Shown here: positions 38,855 to 48,198 of the stretch, one piece after another | Numbering within the stretch: position 1 is the first letter of the stretch | Layout: every line of letters begins with the position of its first letter | Source of the DNA: Blastopirellula sediminis | GTDB lineage: Bacteria > Planctomycetota > Planctomycetia > Pirellulales > Pirellulaceae | Reading direction: 5' to 3' | Length of the DNA: 64,000 nucleotides | Assembly: GCF_020966755.1 (NCBI RefSeq) | Contig: NZ_JAJKFT010000010.1 | Location: 2,878,720-2,942,719, forward strand | Made by a program: the position numbers and the translations under genes | The notes under the pieces: model-generated | Database searches by the model: none | The model's input: the letters and a program-made list of their open reading frames with translations, nothing else | Told to the model about the DNA's origin: nothing

Positions 38855-39295
38855 CTATTTCGCCGTCACTTCAATCTTCCGCGGTAGCGCCTTTACGGCC
38901 TTCGGAACGGTGACGTTCAGAATGCCATGTTGGTATTCGGCGGTGACGTGGTCTTCGTCAACCGGCGCCGAGAGACGTAGGCTGCGTTCAAACTTGCCGT
39001 AGCTCTGCTCGATGCGATGGAACTTCTTCTCGTTCGTTTCTTCCACCTGTTGGCGTTCGCCCGAAATCGTCAGCACGCCTTCTTTAAATTCGACGTGAAC
39101 GTTCTCCGGCTCCATGCCCGGAATCTCTACGGAGACTTCGTACGCCGTTTCCGATTCGGCGACGTTGAGCGCCGGCAACCACGAGGCGACCGCCGACGGA
39201 GCATCGCTGTTGAGCAGCGCGCCGAAGAGGCCATCCATTTCACGACGCAGGTCAGCGAAAGATCGCGGCTGATACCCAGTAAGTGCACGGACCAT
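38855..39295 (-). CDS. Small heat-shock protein (Hsp20 family)
   Basis: The 146-residue protein has an alpha-crystallin domain (NVAESETAYEVSVEIPGMEPENVHVEF, GVLTISGERQ, with GILNVTVPK as the final strand). It acts as an ATP-independent holdase for unfolding proteins in the cytoplasm. ATG at 39295 has a strong AAGGAGG ribosome site; the longer frame to 39421 starts inside the promoter. A sigma-54-type promoter at 39405-39421 and a 31-bp palindrome upstream suggest activator-dependent control instead of the usual heat-shock elements; I see no CIRCE element. Confidence 0.93.
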   Translation of the reverse strand: MVRALTGYQPRSFADLRREMDGLFGALLNSDAPSAVASWLPALNVAESETAYEVSVEIPGMEPENVHVEFKEGVLTISGERQQVEETNEKKFHRIEQSYGKFERSLRLSAPVDEDHVTAEYQHGILNVTVPKAVKALPRKIEVTAK

Positions 39296-39404
39296 GACTG
39301 TTCCTCCTTCTCTATCTATGAGAACGAAAATCGATCGAAGCCGGCGAACCCTTGTTCGTCGCTTTTTTGCTGTTTCACCGCTGTCTGGTGATGCCCTACC
39401 AAAA

Positions 39405-39421
39405 AGCAACAGGCGTGCCAA
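39405..39421 (-). promoter_or_regulatory. Sigma-54 (RpoN) promoter of hsp20
   Basis: The minus strand reads TTGGCACGCCTGTTGCT, which agrees at every fixed position with the sigma-54 consensus YTGGCACG-N4-TTGCW. The GG (-24) and GC (-12) elements have the correct spacing. Transcription would start near 39393, giving a leader of about 100 nt before hsp20. Confidence 0.8.
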
Positions 39422-39434
39422 TTCTCGGCGTTTG

Positions 39435-39465
39435 TCGCAAGTTCCGTTCTGAACGGCAGTTGCGA
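39435..39465. promoter_or_regulatory. 31-bp palindrome upstream of the sigma-54 promoter
   Basis: The layout is TCGCAA-N3-CCGTTC-T-GAACGG-N3-TTGCGA: two nested perfect 6-bp inverted arms. Its centre (39450) lies about 30 bp upstream of the -24 element. It could bind a dimeric bacterial enhancer-binding protein that activates the sigma-54 promoter; this role is inference. Confidence 0.55.
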
Positions 39466-39641
39466 AGGTTGTTTTTTTGCGACTGTAATTTTGGCGGTGT
39501 CAAATTGGCAAAATGGCAGCTTTGTTAAGAACCGATTTGCAAACCAAGAAGATATGGAGGGAATCGCGACGTCGCGGAAGGAATCAATCGCCAAGGAAAA
39601 AAAGACCGGTAGGATGAAGCGAATTCGGTTTCGAACGCTAC

Positions 39642-40364
39642 GTGTCCTTGAATAAGAGCCGACCCTTGCCAGACGCCCGACTGACCGACGACTCGGCCAT
39701 TTGGATTATCGTGCCGGCCTACAACGAGGCGGCTCGGATCGGTAAGACGCTAGCTCCCCTCTGCCGTGCGTTTCCCAATATTGTGGTGATCGACGACGGT
39801 TCGAGCGACGACACGGCTGCGATCGCCGCCAAGTCGCCGGTTTGGCTGCTGCAGCACATGATCAATTCGGGACAAGGCGCCGCTCTGCAGACCGGCATCG
39901 ATTTCGCCCTGAAGCATGGGGCCGGGATCATCGTCACCTTCGACGCCGACGGCCAGCATGACGCCGGCGACGTGTTGCGGCTGGTCGAGCCGATTCGCCG
40001 CGGCGAAGTCGACGTCGTCCTTGGTTCCCGTTTTCTGGGGAAGACGATTGATATGCCCTGGACGCGGCATGTGATGCTCAAAGGCGCCGTCTGGTTTACC
40101 CGCTTCTTCTCGCAGATCGCGGTGACCGACACGCACAATGGCTTTCGGGCGTTGTCCCGCCAAGCGGCCCAGACGATTCGGATCACCCAGAATCGGATGG
40201 CGCACGCGTCGGAGATTCTCGATCAGATTCGGGAGTACCAACTGCGGTACTGCGAAGCGCCGGTGACGATTCGCTACAACGTCGCCACGCTGGAAAAAGG
40301 ACAAAGTAACTCGGCCGCCGTGAAGATCGCCGCTCAGTTTCTGCTGGGGAGGCTTGTGCGGTGA
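39642..40364 (+). CDS. Family 2 glycosyltransferase
   Basis: The 240-residue protein has the GT2 features IIVPAYNEAARIG, VVIDDGSSDDT, the DxD-type FDADGQHD and GSRFLGK. It resembles DPM1-like polyprenyl-phosphate glycosyltransferases, but without the C-terminal membrane helices. The DUF2304 membrane protein encoded next (overlap 4 bp) is the usual partner for such GT2 proteins, probably anchoring it. The start is GTG at 39642; no ATG fits before the catalytic core. Confidence 0.9.
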   Translation: MSLNKSRPLPDARLTDDSAIWIIVPAYNEAARIGKTLAPLCRAFPNIVVIDDGSSDDTAAIAAKSPVWLLQHMINSGQGAALQTGIDFALKHGAGIIVTFDADGQHDAGDVLRLVEPIRRGEVDVVLGSRFLGKTIDMPWTRHVMLKGAVWFTRFFSQIAVTDTHNGFRALSRQAAQTIRITQNRMAHASEILDQIREYQLRYCEAPVTIRYNVATLEKGQSNSAAVKIAAQFLLGRLVR

Positions 40365-40720
40365 CGCCGTTTCAGTGGATTGCGATCTCCTTTATTATCT
40401 GCGCGGCCGGCTATGAGTTGGTGAACATTCGCCAGCAGCGCGCGGTACGCCTGGTCGTACTGTTTCGGGGCGTCATCTGGTTTGCGGCGGCGCTGGCGAT
40501 TCTGTTCCCCAATCAGATCGGTCGGTTGGCGACGTTGATCGGAATCGGCCGCGGCGCCGACGTAATCCTCTACTCGTTCGTGCTGATCTTTTTGGCGACT
40601 ACCTTCTACTTCTATTCGCGTTACTTGCGTTTGCAGCGTCAGATCACTGATGTCGTACGCTACCTGGCGATTCAGGAAGCGACGCGCGGCGCCGAAGAGC
40701 CGGCGCTGGAAGAACGCTAA
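40361..40720 (+). CDS. DUF2304 membrane protein
   Basis: The 119-residue protein has about three hydrophobic segments and the DUF2304 layout: an RAVRLVVLFRGVIW region in the middle and, towards the C-terminus, SFVLIFLATTFYFYSRYLRL. It starts with GTG inside the end of the glycosyltransferase gene (4-bp overlap, GTGA), implying coupled translation. The pair probably works at the membrane in polyprenyl-linked sugar transfer. Confidence 0.85.
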   Translation: MTPFQWIAISFIICAAGYELVNIRQQRAVRLVVLFRGVIWFAAALAILFPNQIGRLATLIGIGRGADVILYSFVLIFLATTFYFYSRYLRLQRQITDVVRYLAIQEATRGAEEPALEER

Positions 40721-40753
40721 GAACAGTTTGGACGAACAGGGTAACGCCCAGCG

Positions 40754-42904
40754 ATGGATAGTCAGAATTCGTCCTCCGAGTGGTGGAGCGCTCTTGGGTT
40801 CGCCCTGCTGCTGACGCTGGTCGTCGCGATCGCCTATAGCAACAGCTATGACGGCGAGTTCGTCTTGGATGACGCCGCGTTTCTCGACCTTGAGCAAGAG
40901 CCGAATCTGGCGAACTTGCCGGCGCGACTTTCCGCGGTCGCTGCGGGAAATATCCGCTCGGTCGGCAATCTTGGCTTTACGCTCAACTACTTGTTGATCG
41001 GCGATACGCCGACTGCGTTTCATATCGGCAACTTTCTAGTCCATCTGGCGACGGCGCTGGTGTTGTTCGACCTGCTGCGACGACTGTTGACGGCGCCTTA
41101 CTTTCAAGATCGCTACACGTCCGTGGCGACGCCGCTGGCCTTTTCGATCGCCCTGATCTGGGCCGTTCATCCCCTCGCGACGATGGGGGTGACCTATCTG
41201 ATTCAAAGGTATGAATCGCAATCGGCCCTCTTCTATCTATTGACGCTCTACTGCGTGACCCGCTGCTGCCTGGCCGATGATTGGCGGTGGGGCATCGCTT
41301 CGATCGCAACGTGCTTTCTGGCGATGGGAACGAAAGAATCGGCCATTTCCGCGCCGTTGATCGCGATCGCGCTTGATCGTGCGGTCTTCGCCGCCAGTTG
41401 GCGCGAACTGTTTCGCAAGCGTGGCTGGGCGTATGCCGGGATGCTGGTCGTCACCTCCTACGTCGCTGTGAATCTGCTGCCGGCATTTCAAGTAGGGACG
41501 TCGCACAACGTCGCCGTTGCAGGCAACGACCCGGTGACCCGCTGGGAATACCTTTGCACCGAGTCGCAAGTCATCACGCACTATCTGCGACTTGCGATCT
41601 TTCCGTATCCGCTTTGCTTCGACTACGAGTGGCCCATCGCACGTAACTTCAGCGACTACGCGGCGAGCGGCATTTTTGTCGTCATGTTATTGGGAGCGAC
41701 CTTCTATTCGCTGTGGCGCTGGCCGCCGATCGGCGTCGTCGGGCTGACCTTCTTTTTCATCCTCGCCCCTTCCAGCAGTTTCGTACCGATCGCCGATCCG
41801 GCGTTCGAGTATCGGATGTACTTGCCGCTGGCCTGCGTTGTGCTGTTGGCGGTCATCGGCGGGTACGAGCTGTGGCGTCGGTATGCGTCGGACGAAAGCG
41901 TGGTGGTACGTTACCTGCCGATCGCTGCGGTTTCGCTCGTGACGATCCTGTTCGTTGGCATGACGCTCCAGCGCAATCGGATCTACCGTTCGGCGGAAAC
42001 GGTCTGGCGGAGCGTTGTTGAGCTTCGCCCTGGTCATATTCGCGCCAATCACAACTTGGCGATGATCCTGAAAGGGGAAGGACGGGTTGGCGAAGCGCTG
42101 GCCGTCTTGGAAAACTCACGCCGGCAAACGGCCGACAACTCGGGAAGTGCGGCGGCGCTCGATATCGAACTCGCGGAGATCGCCGTCTGGGAAGGAAACG
42201 TCGCCATCTCCGAGCGTTACTTTCGCCAGGCGATCGAAGAGCTCGAGAAACTGGACGAGAACAGCAGCGAGACGCTCCGTCTCAATGCAGAAGCCCACAT
42301 CGGCCTGGGCGCTTTGAAGCAGCAGCTTGGCGATCATACGACCGCGTCTGAAATGCTGATCGCCGCCACCGAACTGCGACCGGGACTCTATCCCGAGGCG
42401 TACGGCATGGCGGGCGTTTCGCTGCGTGAACTGGGAAAGCTCGACGAAGCGAAGCGACAGTTGCAGCAAGCCGCACAGCTAACTAGCCCCGATCAGCCAT
42501 GGCGACGCGAGCTGGCGATCGTCCAATTTCAGCAAGGGGAGCTGAAAGCGGCGGCCGACGCATTTGAGGATTGGCGCGAAATCCACCCTGAAGACCTGGA
42601 AATTACCCTGCGTTTGGCTTGGCTGCGAGCGGCGGCCGAGCCGGATGACGTGCGCGATCCAGCCGCCGCAAAACAATTGGCCGAGTCGCTGATCGCTCAG
42701 TTAGGACCGCAACAGCAATTGCTCGATCTGGCGGCGACGGTTTTAGCCGCAGAAGGAAATTACGCCGAGGCGACGCGTCTCTGCAAAAGCGCGATCGCCC
42801 AGCAGCGCGATGGCGGTCCCGATCTGGCGCCGATCGAAGCGCGACTGCAATTGTTTGAACGGAAGCGTCCCTTTCGTTCGGCGGAGCCGAGTGAACTTTT
42901 CTAA
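40754..42904 (+). CDS. TMTC-like membrane protein with TPR repeats
   Basis: The 716-residue protein has about ten membrane segments over residues 10-410. The loop YSNSYDGEFVLDDAAFLDLE carries a DD motif typical of GT-C mannosyltransferase-like proteins, and HPLATMGVTYLIQRYES is characteristic of bacterial TMTC homologues. The C-terminal 300 residues form TPR repeats (for example LRPGHIRANHNLAMILKGEG). Eukaryotic TMTC proteins are O-mannosyltransferases; activity here is inferred. It follows the GT2-DUF2304 pair, which could make a lipid-linked sugar donor for it. Confidence 0.82.
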   Translation: MDSQNSSSEWWSALGFALLLTLVVAIAYSNSYDGEFVLDDAAFLDLEQEPNLANLPARLSAVAAGNIRSVGNLGFTLNYLLIGDTPTAFHIGNFLVHLATALVLFDLLRRLLTAPYFQDRYTSVATPLAFSIALIWAVHPLATMGVTYLIQRYESQSALFYLLTLYCVTRCCLADDWRWGIASIATCFLAMGTKESAISAPLIAIALDRAVFAASWRELFRKRGWAYAGMLVVTSYVAVNLLPAFQVGTSHNVAVAGNDPVTRWEYLCTESQVITHYLRLAIFPYPLCFDYEWPIARNFSDYAASGIFVVMLLGATFYSLWRWPPIGVVGLTFFFILAPSSSFVPIADPAFEYRMYLPLACVVLLAVIGGYELWRRYASDESVVVRYLPIAAVSLVTILFVGMTLQRNRIYRSAETVWRSVVELRPGHIRANHNLAMILKGEGRVGEALAVLENSRRQTADNSGSAAALDIELAEIAVWEGNVAISERYFRQAIEELEKLDENSSETLRLNAEAHIGLGALKQQLGDHTTASEMLIAATELRPGLYPEAYGMAGVSLRELGKLDEAKRQLQQAAQLTSPDQPWRRELAIVQFQQGELKAAADAFEDWREIHPEDLEITLRLAWLRAAAEPDDVRDPAAAKQLAESLIAQLGPQQQLLDLAATVLAAEGNYAEATRLCKSAIAQQRDGGPDLAPIEARLQLFERKRPFRSAEPSELF

Positions 42905-43171
42905 CGCGAGCCATTCCACGCTTCTGGGGAGAAAGGTTCGTAAACTTCGCTCAACCCAATGCGCTTCTCTGATCGGCGACGCAAAGCTTAATGACTAGTT
43001 AAACTGTTTCGCCCTAATCGCGCAAGATTTCGTAAAAGGCGCGAGAAGCGGTCGACTCATCGATCAACCTCGACTAATATCGGCACGTCGAGCGAGTAAT
43101 GCGAATTAATCGCTGCATTCGCTCTCCCGATCTTTTTTCCTCCCCCTTGTCTTTGATCGGAGTTGGCGTCT

Positions 43172-46093
43172 ATGTCCCTGGACCAACTTGCGTCGCTGTT
43201 GCGGCGCATTTCGGGCCGTGCTGCGCAATCGAAGCGCCGTCGGGCCGAAAGCTTACTTCCCCAAGTTGATTTTCTCGAGCGTCGCGAAGTGATGGACGCC
43301 TCTGGCGCGTTTCCCGCTCCGCTGGCCGATCCTGATAATCCGTTCGCCGTTGACGATAGCGCAGGCCTTCAGTCGTTTGGCGCCGCCGGCGATGCGGTCG
43401 CCGTGCTCGAAAACGGCGATTACGTCGCCGTCTGGATCGACAGCAGCGTATCGGGCGAATACTCGATTTACATGCAGCGCTACTCCGGTACGCAAGCCGG
43501 CGATCCGTTGGATCCGCTTCGGACCGATACCGGAACCCCGGAAGGGCCGCTCGTCTTGCTGAAGACGACGACCAGCGAAATTGACTCGGTGCAAATTACC
43601 AGCAATTCTTCCGGTCAAATGGTCGTTGGCTGGCGAGAGATTGACGGGTCGCAATTGCCGTTTCGAATGCAACGCATCGACGCCGATGGAACGCTGGTCG
43701 GCGGCGAAGTAGTCGTCGGACTGCAGGCGGCGAACGAGCCGACCTTCGCTCTAAGCGACGCGGGGCAGATCGTCGCCGTTTGGAGCCAGGTCAATACGCT
43801 CTCTGGCGTGGCGTTTGACGACTTCTACTTCGATGAATTGACGACCACCGGCGCATCGTTCAGCGTCCAGACGTTGCCGCTGGCGGCCAGCGGACAGGAA
43901 GTCGCGATTGACGATAACGGACGATTCATTGTCGTCTGGGCGGCGACCAACCAGACGAACGCTGGTTCACAGGTTTGGTATCGCCGCTTCGACATCACTT
44001 CCGGCGGCGTCGTCGCGGTCGAATTGGAGGAGGTGTCGATCACCAACCAAACCAGTCTGTCGACCGCTCGCTATGCGACGCCCGACGTTTCGGTCAATGA
44101 CGCCGGCGAGCTTGCGATCGCTTACACGCGACGCATTACGTCGAAGTCGAATTTCACGACCTACGACAACAACGAAGAGATCGTCCTGCAAGTCTTCTCA
44201 GGCTTCGGTGATGCGAACTTGACGTTAGCCTCCGGCAGTTCGGCTCTTCCGAACGCGTTTCCAAGCTTCGGCAACGAGATCATGGTGACCGGTACCGACG
44301 TCACCGGCTCGATAGGACGGCAACGCTTCGCCCGCATTGATATGGACAACGGCGGCAACATTGCGATCGGCTATCAAGAGTCGCTTTATACTGGCGCTCC
44401 GGTCAGCTTCTACGTCGTGCAGTACGGTAAGGATCTCCTCAACGGCGTTCCGGTTGGCTACGTCAAGGCGGCGACGGACGTCGTCGGCACGTCGGACGAC
44501 TACGAAAACGGCGCTGCGCTCGACTTCAGCCTGGGAATGAATGATCGCGGCGACATCGTCACGCTCTTCACCGGCGGCGTGAGCGCGACCGAAGTCGACG
44601 TCTTTGCGCGACGGTTGGGCTTCCAGCTGCCGCAAGATCCCGATACGCCGACTGAAGATCCGCCGACCGTCATCTTCACTCCGGGCGAAGTGCTCGGTTA
44701 TGGCGGCAGCGAGCAGGACAAAACGCCCGATGGTCTGGCGATCTCGGAAGATGGCAAGACGTTGACGTTGACCGGCAATACCTGGAAGCAGGTCCTCGGG
44801 ACGTTTGTGATTACTGAGTTCACGGTCCTCGAGTTCGACTTCAACTTGATCAGCGAAGGGGAAATCCACGCGATCGGCTTTGACGTCGACGACGACTTCG
44901 CCCCCGACACGATGTTCCGTATCGCCGGCACCCAGAACTGGGGAATCGACGCGACATCGCTGGTCGTTCCGGGAACCACGACGGTGCGAATTCCGGTCGG
45001 TCAGTTCTATACGAGTACGGCCGAGAATCCGTTTACCCGCATCGTGCTGGTCAATGATGACGACGCCAATTCGGCGGCGGAGTCTTCCTTCTCGAATATT
45101 CGACTCTTCGAGGAGATTCCGACCACGTCGATCGACTTGGGGGGAACCGGCATGACGGGGATCGTTTCGACCTACGGCGGCAGCCAGGACCACGCGATTA
45201 ACTCGGTGACGATCGATAACGAAGCCAACTCGATCACGATCCAAGGGAATTCGTGGAAGAAGATCGATCTTCCGGAAGATATCGTGATCAAGGCCAATAC
45301 GATTCTGCAGTTCGAGTTCGACGCCGAAACGTTGGGCGAAATTCACGCGATCGGCTTCGCCAACGATCCGGAGAACATTTCGCCTAGCCAAACGTTCCGC
45401 GTCGCCGGGTCGCAGAACTGGGGGATCAACGCGAGCAACGTCGATCAATTGCTGGTCGATCATGACGATGATCCGCTGACTCCGGACGTCTTCCAGATTC
45501 CGGTCGGTCAGTATTTCACCGGTTCGTTCGACTTCCTGACGATCGTTAATGACGACGACGTGTCGGACGCGGTCAAAGCGACCTTCAGTAACATCAAGAT
45601 CTTCGACGTGACCTACACGCCGACGATTACGATCGACGGCTTGCCTGACGAGGTCGCATTGATGAGCTTCGGCGGCGATCAGGACAAGGCGCCCAGCGTC
45701 GTCAGCATCGACGGCGACACGATTCGGATCGAAGGAAACGGCTGGAAGGCGCTCGCCCTGAACGGCGGTTTGACGATTACGTCCACCACCGTCCTGTCGT
45801 TTACCTTCGAGAGCGATTCGATCGGCGAAATCCATGGAATTGGATTTGCGACCAACGCGACCTTGGGGACGGCCGACGCGAAACGCAGCTTCCGGATGGC
45901 CGGTTCGCAAAACTGGGGGATCAACGCGACCACCGATATCTCGCCGTACATCACGATCGTCGGCAATGCCTGGACGATCGAAGTCGGCAAGTTCTTTACC
46001 GGTACGTTTGATTACCTGACGTTAATCTGTGACGACGACGCCGACGGTTACGCCGTCAGTCAGTTCTCCAATATCACGATTTCCAACAGCTAA
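43172..46093 (+). CDS. Large surface or secreted protein with three C-terminal repeats
   Basis: The 973-residue protein starts with a basic segment and a LERREVMDA motif (35-43), a variant of the LEPR/LEDR-type N-terminal motif of many planctomycete secreted proteins. Residues about 60-490 are beta-rich with repeated DIxxGD/NGxxVAVW-like strands, perhaps a beta-propeller. Residues about 506-648, 663-812 and 828-973 are three related repeats. Each carries a YGGSxQD-like start, GEIHAIGF and AGSQNWGI. The protein is acidic and poor in Cys. No enzyme motif is visible. ATG at 43172 is chosen over TTG at 43163. A strong terminator follows. Confidence 0.8.
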   Translation: MSLDQLASLLRRISGRAAQSKRRRAESLLPQVDFLERREVMDASGAFPAPLADPDNPFAVDDSAGLQSFGAAGDAVAVLENGDYVAVWIDSSVSGEYSIYMQRYSGTQAGDPLDPLRTDTGTPEGPLVLLKTTTSEIDSVQITSNSSGQMVVGWREIDGSQLPFRMQRIDADGTLVGGEVVVGLQAANEPTFALSDAGQIVAVWSQVNTLSGVAFDDFYFDELTTTGASFSVQTLPLAASGQEVAIDDNGRFIVVWAATNQTNAGSQVWYRRFDITSGGVVAVELEEVSITNQTSLSTARYATPDVSVNDAGELAIAYTRRITSKSNFTTYDNNEEIVLQVFSGFGDANLTLASGSSALPNAFPSFGNEIMVTGTDVTGSIGRQRFARIDMDNGGNIAIGYQESLYTGAPVSFYVVQYGKDLLNGVPVGYVKAATDVVGTSDDYENGAALDFSLGMNDRGDIVTLFTGGVSATEVDVFARRLGFQLPQDPDTPTEDPPTVIFTPGEVLGYGGSEQDKTPDGLAISEDGKTLTLTGNTWKQVLGTFVITEFTVLEFDFNLISEGEIHAIGFDVDDDFAPDTMFRIAGTQNWGIDATSLVVPGTTTVRIPVGQFYTSTAENPFTRIVLVNDDDANSAAESSFSNIRLFEEIPTTSIDLGGTGMTGIVSTYGGSQDHAINSVTIDNEANSITIQGNSWKKIDLPEDIVIKANTILQFEFDAETLGEIHAIGFANDPENISPSQTFRVAGSQNWGINASNVDQLLVDHDDDPLTPDVFQIPVGQYFTGSFDFLTIVNDDDVSDAVKATFSNIKIFDVTYTPTITIDGLPDEVALMSFGGDQDKAPSVVSIDGDTIRIEGNGWKALALNGGLTITSTTVLSFTFESDSIGEIHGIGFATNATLGTADAKRSFRMAGSQNWGINATTDISPYITIVGNAWTIEVGKFFTGTFDYLTLICDDDADGYAVSQFSNITISNS
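44687..46090 (+). repeat. Three tandem about 145-residue repeats within the surface protein
   Basis: The repeat units lie at about 44687-45115, 45159-45608 and 45654-46090. Each encodes a GG(S/D)xQD start, a GNxWK segment, a GEIH(A/G)IGF strand, an AG(T/S)QNWGI strand and a (V)NDDD or CDDD-type acidic loop near its end. They are diverged at DNA level, so recombination between them is unlikely. The fold looks like a beta-sandwich, possibly a carbohydrate-binding module. Confidence 0.75.
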
Positions 46094-46121
46094 GGGGGTT
46101 GGAAAACGGCTGATTTTTTCG

Positions 46122-46157
46122 GCGGGCGGCTCGTTCTGTGAGCCGTCCGCTTTTTTT
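46122..46157 (+). terminator. Intrinsic terminator after the surface protein gene
   Basis: An 11-bp stem with one G-T pair (46122-46132 with 46140-46150, seven-base loop) is followed by seven T residues at 46151-46157. It is 29 bp past the stop codon. Confidence 0.92.
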
Positions 46158-46258
46158 ATGCGCCGCCGTCTGGCAAAATCGATCCGAGCCAGATTTGCTG
46201 CGCGGCTGCTGCTCCTGACCGACTTGTTTTTGGATTTCGTCACGCGAAGGATTTCTTG

Positions 46259-46921
<663 letters not shown>

Positions 46922-46928
46922 TTCAGTT

Positions 46929-47009
46929 CACTAGCCCGCAGCGCAAGCGAGGGAATACGCCCGGATATAAGTGGCAAACCCATTCCCTCGCTTGCGCTGC
47001 GGGCTAGTG
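46929..47009. repeat. Perfect 28-bp inverted repeat (REP/BIME-like element)
   Basis: The left arm 46929-46956 and the right arm 46982-47009 are exact reverse complements over 28 bp, separated by 25 bases. The arms are GC-rich and include the core GCAAGCGAGGG. A diverged copy of one arm lies at 49277-49303. The element is intergenic and is followed by the terminator of the minus-strand flavoprotein gene. It resembles a palindromic repeat family scattered in planctomycete genomes, but I cannot count copies elsewhere. Confidence 0.85.
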
Positions 47010-47014
47010 TCGAT

Positions 47015-47044
47015 AAAAAACGGCGGCAAACGTTGTTGCCGCCG
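47015..47044 (-). terminator. Intrinsic terminator of the pyridoxamine-oxidase-like gene
   Basis: On the minus strand a perfect 9-bp GC-rich stem (47036-47044 with 47021-47029, six-base loop) is followed by six T residues (47020-47015). It is 31 bp past the stop codon of the gene at 47076-47585. Confidence 0.92.
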
Positions 47045-47075
47045 CTTCGCCTCTTGGATTCTAGGCACGCGTCAT

Positions 47076-47585
47076 CTACGTCGAAATCGCTGCGTGCTCT
47101 TCCCAGGTGATCCGTTCGTGATCTTCTGCGATTCGCTTGGTGAAGAGCGAGCGAACCATCCCTTTCATGCCGCGGGAATGATGTTTCCAATATTCGGCTT
47201 CATGGACGTCGACCCGAATTAGCGCCAAGTTCGGCGTCTCAAATCCGTCCGGGAACCAATCGTTGAGGTGATCATTCCAGAGGGCTTCAATCTTTTTGCG
47301 GTCTTTCACGATCTCGGCGCTGCCCGATAACGAAACGAAGTCGTCGTGCGTCGGCGAACCGTAACAGACGTTGACCTGTGGGTGGGCGGCGATTTCGCCA
47401 ACCTTGGGATCGTCAGCGCAGGTGACGAACCAAATGTCGCCGTCGAACTTGTGGCCCGCGGTGCACATCGGGCGGCTACGCAGTTGCCCCTCGCTGTCGG
47501 TCGTGACCAACATCGCGTGCCGGATGTTGTCGATCAGGCCTCGCAGCGTATCAATCACCTGTTGTCTTTCTGGTTTGTTGGTCAT
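47076..47585 (-). CDS. Pyridoxamine 5'-phosphate oxidase-like flavin-binding protein
   Basis: The 169-residue protein resembles the general-stress-protein-26 branch of the PNPOx-like split-barrel family. It has an N-terminal helix, MLVTTDSEGQLRSRPMC, DGDIWFVTCADDPKVGEIAAHPQVNVCY and the DDFVSLSGSAEIVKDR strand pair. Such proteins bind FMN, FAD or F420 and often act in stress. ATG at 47585 has a clear AAGGAG site; the frame continues to 47690 without support. A terminator follows. Confidence 0.88.
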   Translation of the reverse strand: MTNKPERQQVIDTLRGLIDNIRHAMLVTTDSEGQLRSRPMCTAGHKFDGDIWFVTCADDPKVGEIAAHPQVNVCYGSPTHDDFVSLSGSAEIVKDRKKIEALWNDHLNDWFPDGFETPNLALIRVDVHEAEYWKHHSRGMKGMVRSLFTKRIAEDHERITWEEHAAIST

Positions 47586-47867
47586 GGCGAACTCCTTGTA
47601 ATACGAACGGGTGGGAGTGCGGATCGCTTCAAATAACTCTGCGGGCGTATGCCGCTTGAAGCGTTGGGCGTCTACAGATACTCGCCGCAATACGCGTGCC
47701 GATGACCGTATTTACGAATGCATCGAGAGAAAAGGAAACCTTGCGCGCAAGCCGCCCTTAAGTGCTGGCGTCGAACCGTTCGGGCTGAACGCCGCGCGAC
47801 CAGAGAAGGGGAGCGAATCGTTACAATGAAAGGCGAATTTCGCTCCACCGATTCATGAGTCTTAAGA

Positions 47868-48191
47868 ATGCAAATCGCAGACCTCTTTGCCAACGTGCCG
47901 GCCGATCTCCCTGCCGAGTTGTTCGAGACGCTTTTAGAAACTGAGTCGCTGCGCATCGAACGAATCGTTTCGCACGCACATGCTTCGGAACCTGATTTCT
48001 GGTACGACCAGGACGAGCATGAATGGGTCTTGCTGCTGCAAGGCGCCGCGCGGTTGGAATTGGAAGGAGAAAGCGAACCGATCGAACTTCGCGCAGGTCA
48101 GGCGATCTTGCTTCCAGCGCATCAGCGACATCGCGTCGCCTGGACGACGGCGGAGGAATCGACCATCTGGCTGGCGGTTTTTTATCGTTAG
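47868..48191 (+). CDS. Small cupin-domain protein
   Basis: The 107-residue protein has the two cupin motifs. Motif 1 is EHEWVLLLQGAARLELEGE, with few His (a DQDEHEW metal region). Motif 2 is LRAGQAILLPAHQRHRVAW. Many such single cupins bind a metal and a small molecule. The gene has no obvious partner; it overlaps nothing and faces the lipoprotein gene convergently (7 bp gap). Confidence 0.85.
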   Translation: MQIADLFANVPADLPAELFETLLETESLRIERIVSHAHASEPDFWYDQDEHEWVLLLQGAARLELEGESEPIELRAGQAILLPAHQRHRVAWTTAEESTIWLAVFYR

Positions 48192-48198
48192 TACATCG

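Larger units (their letters stand above)
39296..39641. other. Intergenic region between hsp20 and the glycosyltransferase
   Basis: This stretch of 346 bp holds no gene that I can support. It carries the hsp20 leader (about 100 nt), the sigma-54-type promoter and the upstream palindrome, given separately. The AT-rich segment 39470-39600 may also hold the promoter of the plus-strand glycosyltransferase gene. Confidence 0.6.
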
